From: Burkholderiaceae bacterium
GTDB taxonomy: Bacteria > Pseudomonadota > Gammaproteobacteria > Burkholderiales > Burkholderiaceae
Reading direction: 5' to 3'
NCBI GenBank assembly: GCA_947372155.1
Contig: CANBSM010000010.1
Coordinates: 1 to 22,224 of the forward strand
Length of the DNA stretch: 22,224 nt
Position numbers and translations under genes: made by a program. Shown here piece by piece: positions 15,499 to 22,224 of the stretch (positions are counted from its first letter, which is position 1; every line of letters begins with the position of its first letter). The notes under the pieces are model-generated. The model ran no database searches, was not told where the DNA came from, and was given only the letters and a program-made list of their open reading frames with translations.

Positions 15499-16265
15499 GT
15501 CTGTTTGATAGGTATTTCAGGGCTTGAGCAGCCGTGGCGATCTGGGTTTGGAATGCCTGCCAGTTCGTATAGTCCATTCATATCGATGAGTTTGATGTGG
15601 CGTTGTTTGATTTGAATCAGGCCTGACTCAGCAAAGCGTGAGAGCATGCGACTAACAGTTTCAATTTGAATCCCAAGATAGCTACCAATATCATTACGAC
15701 TCATGCGCAAGTCGAATTCATTATTCAAGTAGCCGCGTGCAGCAAGTCGTTGCGAGAGACTTAACAAAAAAGCGGCCAATCTTTCTTCTGCACGCATCGT
15801 GCCAAGTGACAGTAGATGCCGTTGATCTTGGGTGAGCTCTCGACTCATGATTTTATGGAACTGATTTTGCAACACAGGGATCTGCCTAGCCAAATCTTCA
15901 AAAGCATCGTAACGGATAATGCAGACTTCGCTCTCTTCCAGTGCAATCGCATCAGACTGATAATGACCTTCACCAATACCATCAAGACCTAGAATTTCAC
16001 CGGGCAGATGAAAGCCAATTACTTGTTGTCGACCGTCTTGCAGGCAGAACTCTGTTTTAAGGGTGCCAAAGCGCACGCTATATACAGAACTGAGTGGATC
16101 GCCGTGACGGTAAAGGCTTTCACCTTTTTGGAGATGAACACGCTCTTTAACCAAGGTATCGATCTGGGAAACTTCGCTGCTATTTAATCCGACCGGAAGG
16201 CAAAACTGACCCAGTACGCAGACTGAGCATTTGCTGTTTGGGCTATCGGTAGGTTTGTAGTTCAT
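15495..16265 (-). CDS. fnr: Crp/Fnr family oxygen-sensing transcriptional regulator
   Basis: A 256-residue FNR. The N-terminal cysteines Cys13, Cys16 and Cys22 (C-x2-C-x5-C) plus Cys115 match the four [4Fe-4S] ligands of E. coli FNR (20, 23, 29, 122). A cyclic-nucleotide-like beta barrel covers about residues 40-125, the dimer helix about 125-155, and a winged helix-turn-helix about 160-230. The recognition helix IETVSR carries Glu202, Ser205 and Arg206, the contacts that read TTGAT half-sites. Oxygen destroys the cluster and switches it off. The perfect site upstream of ccoN is its evident target. It lies convergent to the cco operon (4-nt overlap) and divergent from the SafE gene. Confidence 0.95.
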   Translation of the reverse strand: MNYKPTDSPNSKCSVCVLGQFCLPVGLNSSEVSQIDTLVKERVHLQKGESLYRHGDPLSSVYSVRFGTLKTEFCLQDGRQQVIGFHLPGEILGLDGIGEGHYQSDAIALEESEVCIIRYDAFEDLARQIPVLQNQFHKIMSRELTQDQRHLLSLGTMRAEERLAAFLLSLSQRLAARGYLNNEFDLRMSRNDIGSYLGIQIETVSRMLSRFAESGLIQIKQRHIKLIDMNGLYELAGIPNPDRHGCSSPEIPIKQT

Positions 16266-16272
16266 ATTCGTG

Positions 16273-16289
16273 CTGATCTATAGGATCAG
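16273..16289. promoter_or_regulatory. Perfect 17-bp palindrome between fnr and the SafE-like gene (possible operator)
   Basis: CTGATC-TATAG-GATCAG has two perfect 6-bp arms around a 5-bp spacer. It starts 8 nt upstream of the fnr ATG, within the probable fnr leader, and lies in the 76-nt divergent gap. It contains TGAT and ATCA half-sites, but separated by 7 nt rather than the 4 nt of an FNR site. It could be a regulator site or an mRNA hairpin near the fnr start. Confidence 0.45.
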
Positions 16290-16341
16290 TTTATTCTATA
16301 AGTATGAAGATTATGGCTTTTACCTATTTTCTGTTGATTTC

Positions 16342-17061
16342 ATGCTAACAACTAGCTTACTCGTTGCGGTCTTTTTAGGCGCTCTTGTAAGCGGATGGCA
16401 CTGCGCTCTAATGTGCGGTGGGATCGCGGCTGCCATAGAGAGCCCCATCGCCGTGGAGACCCCATTGCGGGCTAAATCTGAGCTTTTTTACTTGCAATTG
16501 ATCATGCATTTGGGGCGCGTTACGACCTATGTCCTGCTAGGTGCTTTGGCTGCTTCTGTAGGGGTGGTTATTTGGCAGCAAAATCTCATTCCGATCCAAC
16601 GTCCCTTATTTGCTCTAACGTCCTTGATATTAATTCTGATGGGGATACGCCTGCTCAGACTAGGTAAATCAGAGGGCTTACTTGGCGGCAAATGGTTAAG
16701 TACAAAAATTGCGGCGTACTGGGCTAAATACTTGGGTGCTATGGCTAGCGGCCCTTCGCGTTGGTTTAGCGGCATGCTATGGGGTTTGGTGCCCTGTGGA
16801 TTGGTCTATAGCGTTTTGCCGTTGGCATTTTTATCGGGTGATGTAGTAACTGGTGCCGCACTAATGTTGGCATTTGGTTTGGGTACATTACCTAATTTAT
16901 TGCTGATCTCTAAATTTTCAGCGGCGCTCACTCAGTTTGGGCAATACCCGTGGGTGCGATATTTGGCTGCCTCCCTGCTGTTGATTGCAGGCGGGTTTGG
17001 TTTGTATCGCGCTTGGGTTTTGCCGGAAGCCCTATTAAAGGGCGGCTTCTGTATTTCTTAG
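16342..17061 (+). CDS. SafE/TauE-like membrane protein (COG2836 type, sulfite exporter family annotation)
   Basis: A 239-residue protein with about six membrane segments. It has the conserved start of this family, GWHCALMCGG, with His20, Cys21 and Cys25, and a second half with GMLWGLVPCGLVYSVLP. The Cys/His/Met-rich motif in the first helices is typical of the COG2836 subgroup found beside cco genes; it is often named a sulfite exporter, but metal handling has been suggested for cco-linked members. ATG at 16342 is preferred over a GTG at 16270, because the longer form adds 24 residues without family character. No strong ribosome site is seen. It is divergent from fnr and overlaps the SulP stop by 4 nt. 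Confidence 0.82.
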   Translation: MLTTSLLVAVFLGALVSGWHCALMCGGIAAAIESPIAVETPLRAKSELFYLQLIMHLGRVTTYVLLGALAASVGVVIWQQNLIPIQRPLFALTSLILILMGIRLLRLGKSEGLLGGKWLSTKIAAYWAKYLGAMASGPSRWFSGMLWGLVPCGLVYSVLPLAFLSGDVVTGAALMLAFGLGTLPNLLLISKFSAALTQFGQYPWVRYLAASLLLIAGGFGLYRAWVLPEALLKGGFCIS

Positions 17062-18683
17062 GCTGTTGCTGCTTCTATGCCGGAGATAAGGTCCGGATAG
17101 AGAGAGTCTTGCGGAAGTGAGGTAATAAAGCCGCTACGCTCTGCCATTTCCAAAGGCTGATGCGCTAAGCCGCAAAAGATTAATCGAATGTTTCGAATCT
17201 TGCACAGATGTGCGAGTTCCATGATGGTATCCATGCCAGAAGTATCGATGTAGATCACATTTTTCAAATCAAGTAATAGAGTTTGCGAGGGCAGATTTGC
17301 CTCAATTTTTTCAAGAAGCTTCACTGCACCAAAAAAGATGGCTCCATGAATGCGGTATGCATCAATTCGACCTTGCTGATTACTCAGCCCCAGGTAATCA
17401 TTGGCTAGAGCAGGCTCACAACGCGATAGGCTAGAGATGCGATATATGAAGGTAATGAAGGCTAGCAATAAACCTACTTCAACTGCGATGGTGAGATCCA
17501 AAACAACCGTGAGAACAAAAACACTCAAGATGGTGATTCGATATGGCAGACGGAATTGCTTAAGATCAATAAACTTTTGCCATTCACCCATATTCCAGGC
17601 CACATACATCAAGATTGCAGCAAGGCTGGCTAAAGGAATATTTTTGGCAAGAGGCGCTGCGAATAAGACTATGACCAATAAAGTCGCTGCATGCACTAGT
17701 CCGGCTATAGGGGTAGACCCACCACTCTCTATATTGGTAACTGTTCTAGCAATTGTGCCAGTCGCTGGCATGCCGCCAAAAAATGGAATCGTAAAGTTAG
17801 CAATACCCTGAGCTACTAGCTCTTGATTTGAGTCATGACGATCATGAATAAGGCCATCAGCAATACGCGCACAGAGTAATGACTCAATTGCGCCTAATAA
17901 GGCAAGCGTTAAAGCTGGCGCCACCATAAATTGAGCGCTATCCCAACTCACCACAATCCATTCAAAAGAGGGAAGTCCTGACGGAATGCCGCCAAAGCGA
18001 CTGCCAATCGTATCTACCGGTAAACTAAAAATACTGGTAACAATCGTTGCCACCACCATTGCTACCACTGTGCCAGGAAGGTGGGAGAGCCAGCCTAAGC
18101 GATTCTGAAATAGCTTCCACAGAATTAATAAGGCAAGACTTCCGCAAGCCAAACCAAGTGCAATGGGGTTAAAGGTATCTGCGGCTAAGTAGAGTGTGTG
18201 AATCGATTGAAAAAACTGAGCTGGCATTTTTTCGATTTGAAGCCCGAAGAAATCTTTGATTTGAGATAGGCCAATCAAAAAGGCAATGCCATTGGTAAAA
18301 CCAATAATGACCGCAATGGGAATGAAGCGCACTAGCGTTCCAAGGCGAAATACCCCCATCAGAAATAAAAATACTCCAGACATGGCAGTGGCTAGCAACA
18401 AATTGGGAACACCGTAGCGCTCCACAATGCCGTAGACAATCACAATGAAGGCACCAGCTGGCCCACCAATTTGAACGCGACTCCCTCCAAGTAAGGAGAT
18501 AAGTCCGCCAGCAATAATGGCAGTAAAAATACCGGCTTGGGGTTTGAGTCCGCTGGCAATTGCAAAAGCCATAGCCAATGGCAGCGCAACAACGCCAACT
18601 GTTAATCCAGCAAAAACATCCTTCGTGAATAGGGCGCGGTTATAGCCTGCAAATGCGTCTAGAAGTCGAGGGCGAAAAAACAT
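17058..18683 (-). CDS. SulP family inorganic anion transporter with C-terminal STAS domain
   Basis: A 541-residue SulP (SLC26-like) transporter. About 10-14 membrane segments span residues 20-425, with family features such as FAGLTVGVVALPLAMAFAIA near the start and PFFGGMPATGTIARTVTNI in the middle. A cytoplasmic STAS domain covers about 440-541, with the IDTSG motif at Asp480-Ser482. Family members carry sulfate, bicarbonate or dicarboxylates; the substrate here cannot be told. The ATG lies 20 nt after the DUF2177 stop, so the two form a likely minus-strand operon. The next door SafE-like gene is convergent, so a shared sulfur role is not shown by the layout. Confidence 0.94.
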   Translation of the reverse strand: MFFRPRLLDAFAGYNRALFTKDVFAGLTVGVVALPLAMAFAIASGLKPQAGIFTAIIAGGLISLLGGSRVQIGGPAGAFIVIVYGIVERYGVPNLLLATAMSGVFLFLMGVFRLGTLVRFIPIAVIIGFTNGIAFLIGLSQIKDFFGLQIEKMPAQFFQSIHTLYLAADTFNPIALGLACGSLALLILWKLFQNRLGWLSHLPGTVVAMVVATIVTSIFSLPVDTIGSRFGGIPSGLPSFEWIVVSWDSAQFMVAPALTLALLGAIESLLCARIADGLIHDRHDSNQELVAQGIANFTIPFFGGMPATGTIARTVTNIESGGSTPIAGLVHAATLLVIVLFAAPLAKNIPLASLAAILMYVAWNMGEWQKFIDLKQFRLPYRITILSVFVLTVVLDLTIAVEVGLLLAFITFIYRISSLSRCEPALANDYLGLSNQQGRIDAYRIHGAIFFGAVKLLEKIEANLPSQTLLLDLKNVIYIDTSGMDTIMELAHLCKIRNIRLIFCGLAHQPLEMAERSGFITSLPQDSLYPDLISGIEAATA

Positions 18684-18703
18684 TGTTGTGACGTCTTAAT
18701 TAT

Positions 18704-19105
18704 TTAAGAAATGCGGCTGCCAACCCAGTAAGCAAAACTCGCGCACACAGCCGTGACAAAGCTACCCCATGCAATATCAATGAAAGCTAATTGGGTCGGG
18801 AAATTTCTCACAACAGCGAGATTAGTCAGGTCATAAGTCATATAGCAGAAGAGACCAAACAAAGCGCCATATTGCAGTGCATATATCCATGACTGTTTGG
18901 ATAGCGCTGGAACAATCACAAAAATACAGACACCTAGCGCATAAATGAGGTAGAAAGCGAGCCCAGCAAGAAGCTTGGGTTCGCTGGCCATCAAGTCGCC
19001 CATCTCATTGCGATAGAGGTTTTTTGCGATACCCAAAAGCCATACCAAATCGATTGCAATGAGGGCGATTAAAAATGAGAGGTAGATAGCAAAAGTCTTG
19101 AGCAA
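18704..19105 (-). CDS. DUF2177 family membrane protein
   Basis: A 133-residue protein with four hydrophobic segments (about residues 5-26, 46-67, 75-95, 108-130), matching the DUF2177 layout: early IALIAIDLVWL, then LYRNEMG, an YMTYDLTNLAVVRNFP motif near 90-105, and a WGSFVTAV helix. Function is unknown. The start is TTG at 19105; the first in-frame methionine (residue 35) would remove the first helix. AAAGG lies upstream at a usable distance. It is upstream of SulP in the same direction and divergent from the universal stress gene. Confidence 0.85.
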   Translation of the reverse strand: MLKTFAIYLSFLIALIAIDLVWLLGIAKNLYRNEMGDLMASEPKLLAGLAFYLIYALGVCIFVIVPALSKQSWIYALQYGALFGLFCYMTYDLTNLAVVRNFPTQLAFIDIAWGSFVTAVCASFAYWVGSRIS

Positions 19106-19123
19106 TTAAGTTACCTTTATTCT

Positions 19124-19151
19124 TTGATAGACTAGTAATAAGTATTATGAT
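19124..19151 (+). promoter_or_regulatory. Likely sigma-70 promoter of the universal stress gene
   Basis: TTGATA (19124-19129, 5/6) and TATGAT (19146-19151, 5/6) are separated by 16 nt. A start site near 19158 would give a leader of about 34 nt holding AAAGGGAG before the ATG at 19192. The prediction is by consensus only. Confidence 0.5.
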
Positions 19152-19191
19152 GGAAAGAGCAGATAAGTAGTTCAATTTAAAGGGAGTCAAC

Positions 19192-19632
19192 ATGTTTAAG
19201 CATTTATTGGTGCCAGTAGATGGTTCAGACGTCAGCAAAAAATCTTTAAAGAAAGTCGCAGCGCTTGCCAAGGCTGACGGCGCTGCGGTTACATTGGTCT
19301 ATGTTTCTGATCCTACACCTCCGATGGTTTATTCAGATAGCACCATGGGTTATGGAATTTCAAAGAAACAGCACACGGAAGCTTGCGAGGCTTTTGCGCG
19401 GGAAGTATTTAAGAAGTCAACAACTGCACTGGGAGTTGGTGCTAAGGTGAAAAGTCTTCACATAGAAAATAGCAATTTATCTGAGGGTATTTTGGCTGGT
19501 GCAAAAAAGGCTAAGGCAGATGTGATTGTGATGGCATCGCATAAGCGCACAGGAATCAAGGGTATTTTGTTGGGTAGTGAGACTCATGAAGTCATCGTTC
19601 ATTCCACATTGCCAGTATTGGTTCTGGGCTAA
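19192..19632 (+). CDS. Universal stress protein (UspA family)
   Basis: A 146-residue single-domain Usp, the standard length. It begins with the strand HLLVPVDGSDVS carrying the conserved Asp10, has the VTLVYVSD strand near 33-40 and DVIVMASHKRTG at 110-121, and ends with LLGSETHEVIVHSTLPVLVL. The ATP-binding loop of nucleotide-binding Usps, G-x2-G-x9-G(S/T), is partly changed: Ala115 and Lys118 replace the two glycines while Gly128-Ser129 remain. Binding of ATP is therefore uncertain. A good ribosome site (AAAGGGAG) precedes the ATG, and a strong terminator follows. Single-gene unit. Confidence 0.94.
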   Translation: MFKHLLVPVDGSDVSKKSLKKVAALAKADGAAVTLVYVSDPTPPMVYSDSTMGYGISKKQHTEACEAFAREVFKKSTTALGVGAKVKSLHIENSNLSEGILAGAKKAKADVIVMASHKRTGIKGILLGSETHEVIVHSTLPVLVLG

Positions 19633-19646
19633 TTTACTTGCCATCA

Positions 19647-19674
19647 AAAAAAGGGTCCGATTGGACCCTTTTTT
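19647..19674. terminator. Bidirectional intrinsic terminator
   Basis: A hairpin GGGTCC-GATT-GGACCC (19653-19668) is flanked by six A on the left and six T on the right, so it works in both directions. It lies between the convergent ends of the usp gene (19632) and the M23 peptidase gene (19700). Confidence 0.95.
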
Positions 19675-19699
19675 ATTTCAGCAGAATTACTAAATTTCT

Positions 19700-21172
19700 T
19701 TAGTTGTGCTTAATGGGGCTACCTAGCAGAAGCATCTCTCTAGTCAGCTGCCCACTTTCGTTATCGCGCATGGACCATAAATCAAGTTGGGTCTTAGAAC
19801 CATAGGGATCTACATAAATCCCATTTTTTCTTAATTCAAAATGAAGATGTGGACCAGTTGATCTTCCGGTTGATCCTACGAAGCCAATTTCTAAGCCACG
19901 CCGCACTTCGTTGCCCAACTCAAGTTCTACGTTGTAACTACTCAGATGGGCGTAGTAGGTATGGTAATTACCTGGGTGCTCTAAGACGATCAAATTACCA
20001 AATGCACCGCTGTAACCAATGTGAGCCACTCGGCCATTGGCGACGCTAAAGACGGGTGTTCCGATAGGTGCGGCATAGTCAATGCCCATGTGGGCACGAT
20101 AGCGTTGCTTGGTTGCTGGGGTCTGAGTTGGGGCTGCTGGCGCAGGACTCTTGCTGCGCTTACTCGAAGAGGCTCTAACCATGCCAACTCCCCGGGAGAT
20201 ACGACGATAGCTTAATGGGTTGGTCCAGAAGGAGCGCTCAAGCGATTCTCCGGTTCCCGTAAAGAAGCCCCCAGGAATGTCATTGCGCTCCATCCAAAAG
20301 GCATTCGCATAGATCTCTTTTGTAGTGGGATCAATAATTTCTGCCGCCCAAATTTGCGCCCATCTTTCCCGATCTCCAAAGTCTACAATCAAGCGCACAA
20401 CGCTGTTGGTATTTTCGAGAGAATTATTTTCTTCAGGATAGATTTGTTTAATCAGAGAATTTAATTCCCAAACTAGTTCAACTGGTAATTGATCACTTAC
20501 TTTACGAGTGTCATACAGGACATCTCTTAATGGGATGCGAATCTCGGTTAAACGCTTAGACTCATCTTTGAGGTAGTCTTGCTGAATTAAAAATCCACCA
20601 ACCGCTGATGGTGTGAATGTCCACACTTCAGTTTTACTATCTTGGATTGGACCATTCATGATGCTTAGTGAATCGAAACGATTGCGACTACCAAAAGCAA
20701 CTGCATACGGGATACAGTCTCCTCGCATATGATCAAAAAATGTCTTGGTCTGATTTTTGAAGAATTCAGCAAATTGGCGGTTATCGATGCCAACACTGGC
20801 GGGTAGATTATCTTCATTAAAGTTGCGCCGCAGGCATCCTTGAGCTACTCGATAGTCAAGATTCGCATCGCTATCGAGCATGATCTCATCCGGGGCTTTA
20901 CGCTGAAATAATGATGGATTCAGGCTCATGCTGCTGGATTTTGAACCGCCACCCGCTGATTTATCTTTGAAGCCAACCTGCTTTGAGGTCTGAATGACGA
21001 CTTTCTGGCGAGTCTGGCTAGAGTTGCTTTGTGTTGTGGCTGCATAACTCATCCCTGGGATTGAGTTAAGAAAGGCGCAGCCAGATAAGATGATCACCCC
21101 CCTAGTAAAAAGGGAGCCTAGAGATACTTTTTTATTCACCCCCCAATTATCTAATAATGTGAGAGCGATCAT
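19700..21172 (-). CDS. M23 family metallopeptidase (cell-wall endopeptidase)
   Basis: A secreted or lipid-anchored zinc peptidase of about 490 residues. The C-terminal LytM/M23 domain (about 357-460) keeps the zinc and catalytic residues: HMGID (His361, Asp365), YYAHLS (His409) and HLHFE (His442, His444). The middle part (about 95-335) is a large domain I do not recognise, joined by an Ala/Pro/Ser-rich linker. The start is uncertain: ATG at 21172 is listed, but GTG at 21139 gives a better signal sequence (NKK, then GVIILSGCAF). LSGC fits a lipobox, while SYA-ATT further on fits signal peptidase I. Catalytic M23 enzymes cut peptidoglycan cross-links during growth or division. Confidence 0.9.
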   Translation of the reverse strand: MIALTLLDNWGVNKKVSLGSLFTRGVIILSGCAFLNSIPGMSYAATTQSNSSQTRQKVVIQTSKQVGFKDKSAGGGSKSSSMSLNPSLFQRKAPDEIMLDSDANLDYRVAQGCLRRNFNEDNLPASVGIDNRQFAEFFKNQTKTFFDHMRGDCIPYAVAFGSRNRFDSLSIMNGPIQDSKTEVWTFTPSAVGGFLIQQDYLKDESKRLTEIRIPLRDVLYDTRKVSDQLPVELVWELNSLIKQIYPEENNSLENTNSVVRLIVDFGDRERWAQIWAAEIIDPTTKEIYANAFWMERNDIPGGFFTGTGESLERSFWTNPLSYRRISRGVGMVRASSSKRSKSPAPAAPTQTPATKQRYRAHMGIDYAAPIGTPVFSVANGRVAHIGYSGAFGNLIVLEHPGNYHTYYAHLSSYNVELELGNEVRRGLEIGFVGSTGRSTGPHLHFELRKNGIYVDPYGSKTQLDLWSMRDNESGQLTREMLLLGSPIKHN

Positions 21173-21490
21173 CAATAAATATGCTGTGCCGCAGCAAATT
21201 AGATTTAATCTTGATCTGGGGCTATTTGAAGAAATTCAAAGGCTGCCTTTAGCCTACACTCATATTCCAGCTTTATCACGGCCCCTCCATTGCGAGGCTA
21301 AATCCTAAGTCCACGCTATAAGCTAAAAATCTCATAGCAGTTCCAATCCCTATAGTGGAGTTTGTGATGAGAGCGACTTTGCTCATTCTCGCTCCGTGCA
21401 TTAGCAATAAAAGGGGTGAATTTTTTGCATTTGGACTTCCGACCGCAAATTAAATTCTCGATACAATCGATTTTTAATTAAGGAGTTTAG
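21173..21490. other. Intergenic region of 318 nt between the divergent M23 and racemase-family genes
   Basis: No convincing coding region, RNA gene or repeat is seen. It holds an inverted repeat TTTGAA-GAAA-TTCAAA at 21225-21240 on the M23 side, and on the racemase side a -10-like TACAAT (21462-21467) inside a nested dyad (21448-21479), followed by AAGGAG. The middle part (about 21250-21420) shows nothing I can name. Confidence 0.6.
21448..21479. promoter_or_regulatory. Nested inverted repeat over a -10-like element, possible operator of the racemase-family gene
   Basis: An inner perfect repeat TCGAT-ACA-ATCGA (21458-21470) is framed by outer arms AATTAAA (21448-21454) and TTTAATT (21473-21479). 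The inner part covers TACAAT (21462-21467), a 5/6 match to a -10. The ribosome site AAGGAG follows at once, 12 nt before the ATG. A repressor bound here would block the promoter; this is inference from position and symmetry. Confidence 0.4.
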
Positions 21491-22224
21491 ATGCCGATTA
21501 TTGAATCTATCCAAGTTGCTTCTGTAGCGGTACCTTTGGATAAAGTCACTTCATTTTCTACCCGCACTGTTTCTGAGCGTCATTACTGTCTTGTAAAAGT
21601 TCGCGGCAAGGATGGCAACGAAGGCATTGGCTTTTGCTATGTTGGTAGCGCTGGCGGCGATATTGCCAAGCTTGCTGTTGAGCAATTACTAGCCCCTAAA
21701 CTGATTGGTCAAAATAGTCACCGCAGTGAAGGACTCTGGATGGAGATGTATAACGAATCGATTCTCCAAGGGCGTTCTGGCGCAGTAATGCGCGGTATCT
21801 CAATTTTGGATACGGCTTTGTGGGATTTAAATGCACGTTCAGTTGGCTTGCCTTTGCATCAATACTTAGGCTCAGTGGTGGATGATCGAGTGCCAGCTTA
21901 TGCCAGTGGCGGCTATTATCTTGAAGGTAAAACGCCTGCCAAACTAGGCAAAGAAATGGAGTCTTACGTAAAGCAGGGCTTTAAGGCGGTCAAGATAAAG
22001 GTGGGGCGTTTGTCTCCATCAGAAGAAGAGGCGCGTGTGAAGGCAGCTCGCCAAGCGGTAGGTGATGATGTATTACTCACGCTTGATGCGAATAATGCCT
22101 GGCGCGATCTACCTACAGCTCTTGAGTATGTGCGCCGCTTTGAGGCTTATAACCCTTATTGGATTGAAGAGCCCTTCTCGCCAGATGCAATTGATTTGCA
22201 TGCTGCGTTAGCACGTCAAACCAA
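21491..22224 (+). CDS. Mandelate racemase/muconate lactonizing enzyme family protein (3' end cut by window)
   Basis: The first 244 codons of an enolase-superfamily enzyme. The N-terminal capping domain (about 1-125) leads into the barrel. Visible residues are FKAVKIKVG (a K-x-K motif, the second Lys being the usual catalytic base), LDANNAW (Asp as first metal ligand) and WIEEPF (Glu as second metal ligand). The third ligand and the second catalytic base lie beyond the window. The family abstracts the alpha proton of a carboxylate in sugar-acid dehydration, racemisation or cycloisomerisation; the substrate is not predictable from this part. AAGGAG at 21480-21485 supports the ATG. It may be regulated through the dyad just upstream. 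Confidence 0.93.
   Translation, partial: MPIIESIQVASVAVPLDKVTSFSTRTVSERHYCLVKVRGKDGNEGIGFCYVGSAGGDIAKLAVEQLLAPKLIGQNSHRSEGLWMEMYNESILQGRSGAVMRGISILDTALWDLNARSVGLPLHQYLGSVVDDRVPAYASGGYYLEGKTPAKLGKEMESYVKQGFKAVKIKVGRLSPSEEEARVKAARQAVGDDVLLTLDANNAWRDLPTALEYVRRFEAYNPYWIEEPFSPDAIDLHAALARQT

Noticed and set aside
15607..15620. FNR-like sequence TTGAT-TTGA-ATCAG (9 of 10 matches)
   Set aside because: It lies inside the fnr coding region, where it encodes the conserved-looking LIQIKQ, far from any start codon; most likely chance.
19124..19137. TTGAT half-site upstream of the usp gene as an FNR site
   Set aside because: The second half (TAGTA) does not match ATCAA; the TTGATA is better explained as a -35 element.
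21090..21308. 72-codon open frame on the plus strand across the M23 start region
   Set aside because: It overlaps the M23 N-terminus in antisense, has no ribosome site and no recognisable protein character.
1..22224. Mobile elements, CRISPR arrays, phage or defence systems
   Set aside because: No transposase, integrase, repeat-spacer array, tRNA-attached repeat or recognised defence protein was found; gene content is ordinary chromosomal.

Overview
The window looks like a chromosomal segment of a small-genome betaproteobacterium, most likely Polynucleobacter or a close Burkholderiaceae relative. This rests on the moderate-to-low GC content, very tight gene packing (many gaps under 15 nt, several 4-nt overlaps), orphan Bug-type tricarboxylate-binding proteins, and the ccoI-ccoS-ccoNOQP-ccoG-fixH gene order typical of Burkholderiales. 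The genus is inferred from remembered family resemblance, not from a database search.

Layout. 1-1266: end of a cytochrome c maturation operon (tail of a CcmH-like gene, then ccmI). 1274-2035 (-): a short-chain dehydrogenase. 2151-4427 (+): a membrane-anchored TAXI-type binding protein followed by a Bug-type periplasmic binding protein. 4460-5215 (+): an Fe(II)/2-oxoglutarate dioxygenase. 5227-6210 (-): a second Bug protein. 6269-7531 (+): an MFS transporter, 8 nt before ccoI. 7540-15498 (+): a complete cbb3-type cytochrome oxidase locus: ccoI (copper ATPase), ccoS, a perfect FNR site and class II promoter, ccoN, ccoO, ccoQ, ccoP, ccoG, a short ccoH/fixH and a small unidentified membrane protein. 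15495-16265 (-): an FNR regulator with the four cluster cysteines. 16342-17061 (+): a SafE/TauE-like membrane protein. 17058-19105 (-): a SulP transporter with STAS domain, preceded by a DUF2177 membrane protein. 19192-19632 (+): a universal stress protein, followed by a bidirectional terminator. 19700-21172 (-): an M23 peptidase. 21491-end (+): the first part of a mandelate racemase/muconate lactonizing-type enzyme.

How it works together. The core is a microaerobic respiration module. FNR senses low oxygen and probably activates ccoN through the site at 10233-10246. CcoNOQP is the high-affinity oxidase, CcoI and CcoG supply and handle copper, CcoS and CcoH help assembly, and CcmI serves haem attachment to the c-type subunits CcoO and CcoP. 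The flanking genes are ordinary metabolic, transport and envelope functions.

I found no insertion sequence, phage gene, CRISPR array, tRNA or rRNA, and no clearly new multi-gene system. The points most worth a second look are the doubly membrane-anchored TAXI protein, the small membrane protein at the end of the cco operon, the perfect 17-bp palindrome next to fnr, and the nested dyad in front of the racemase-family gene.
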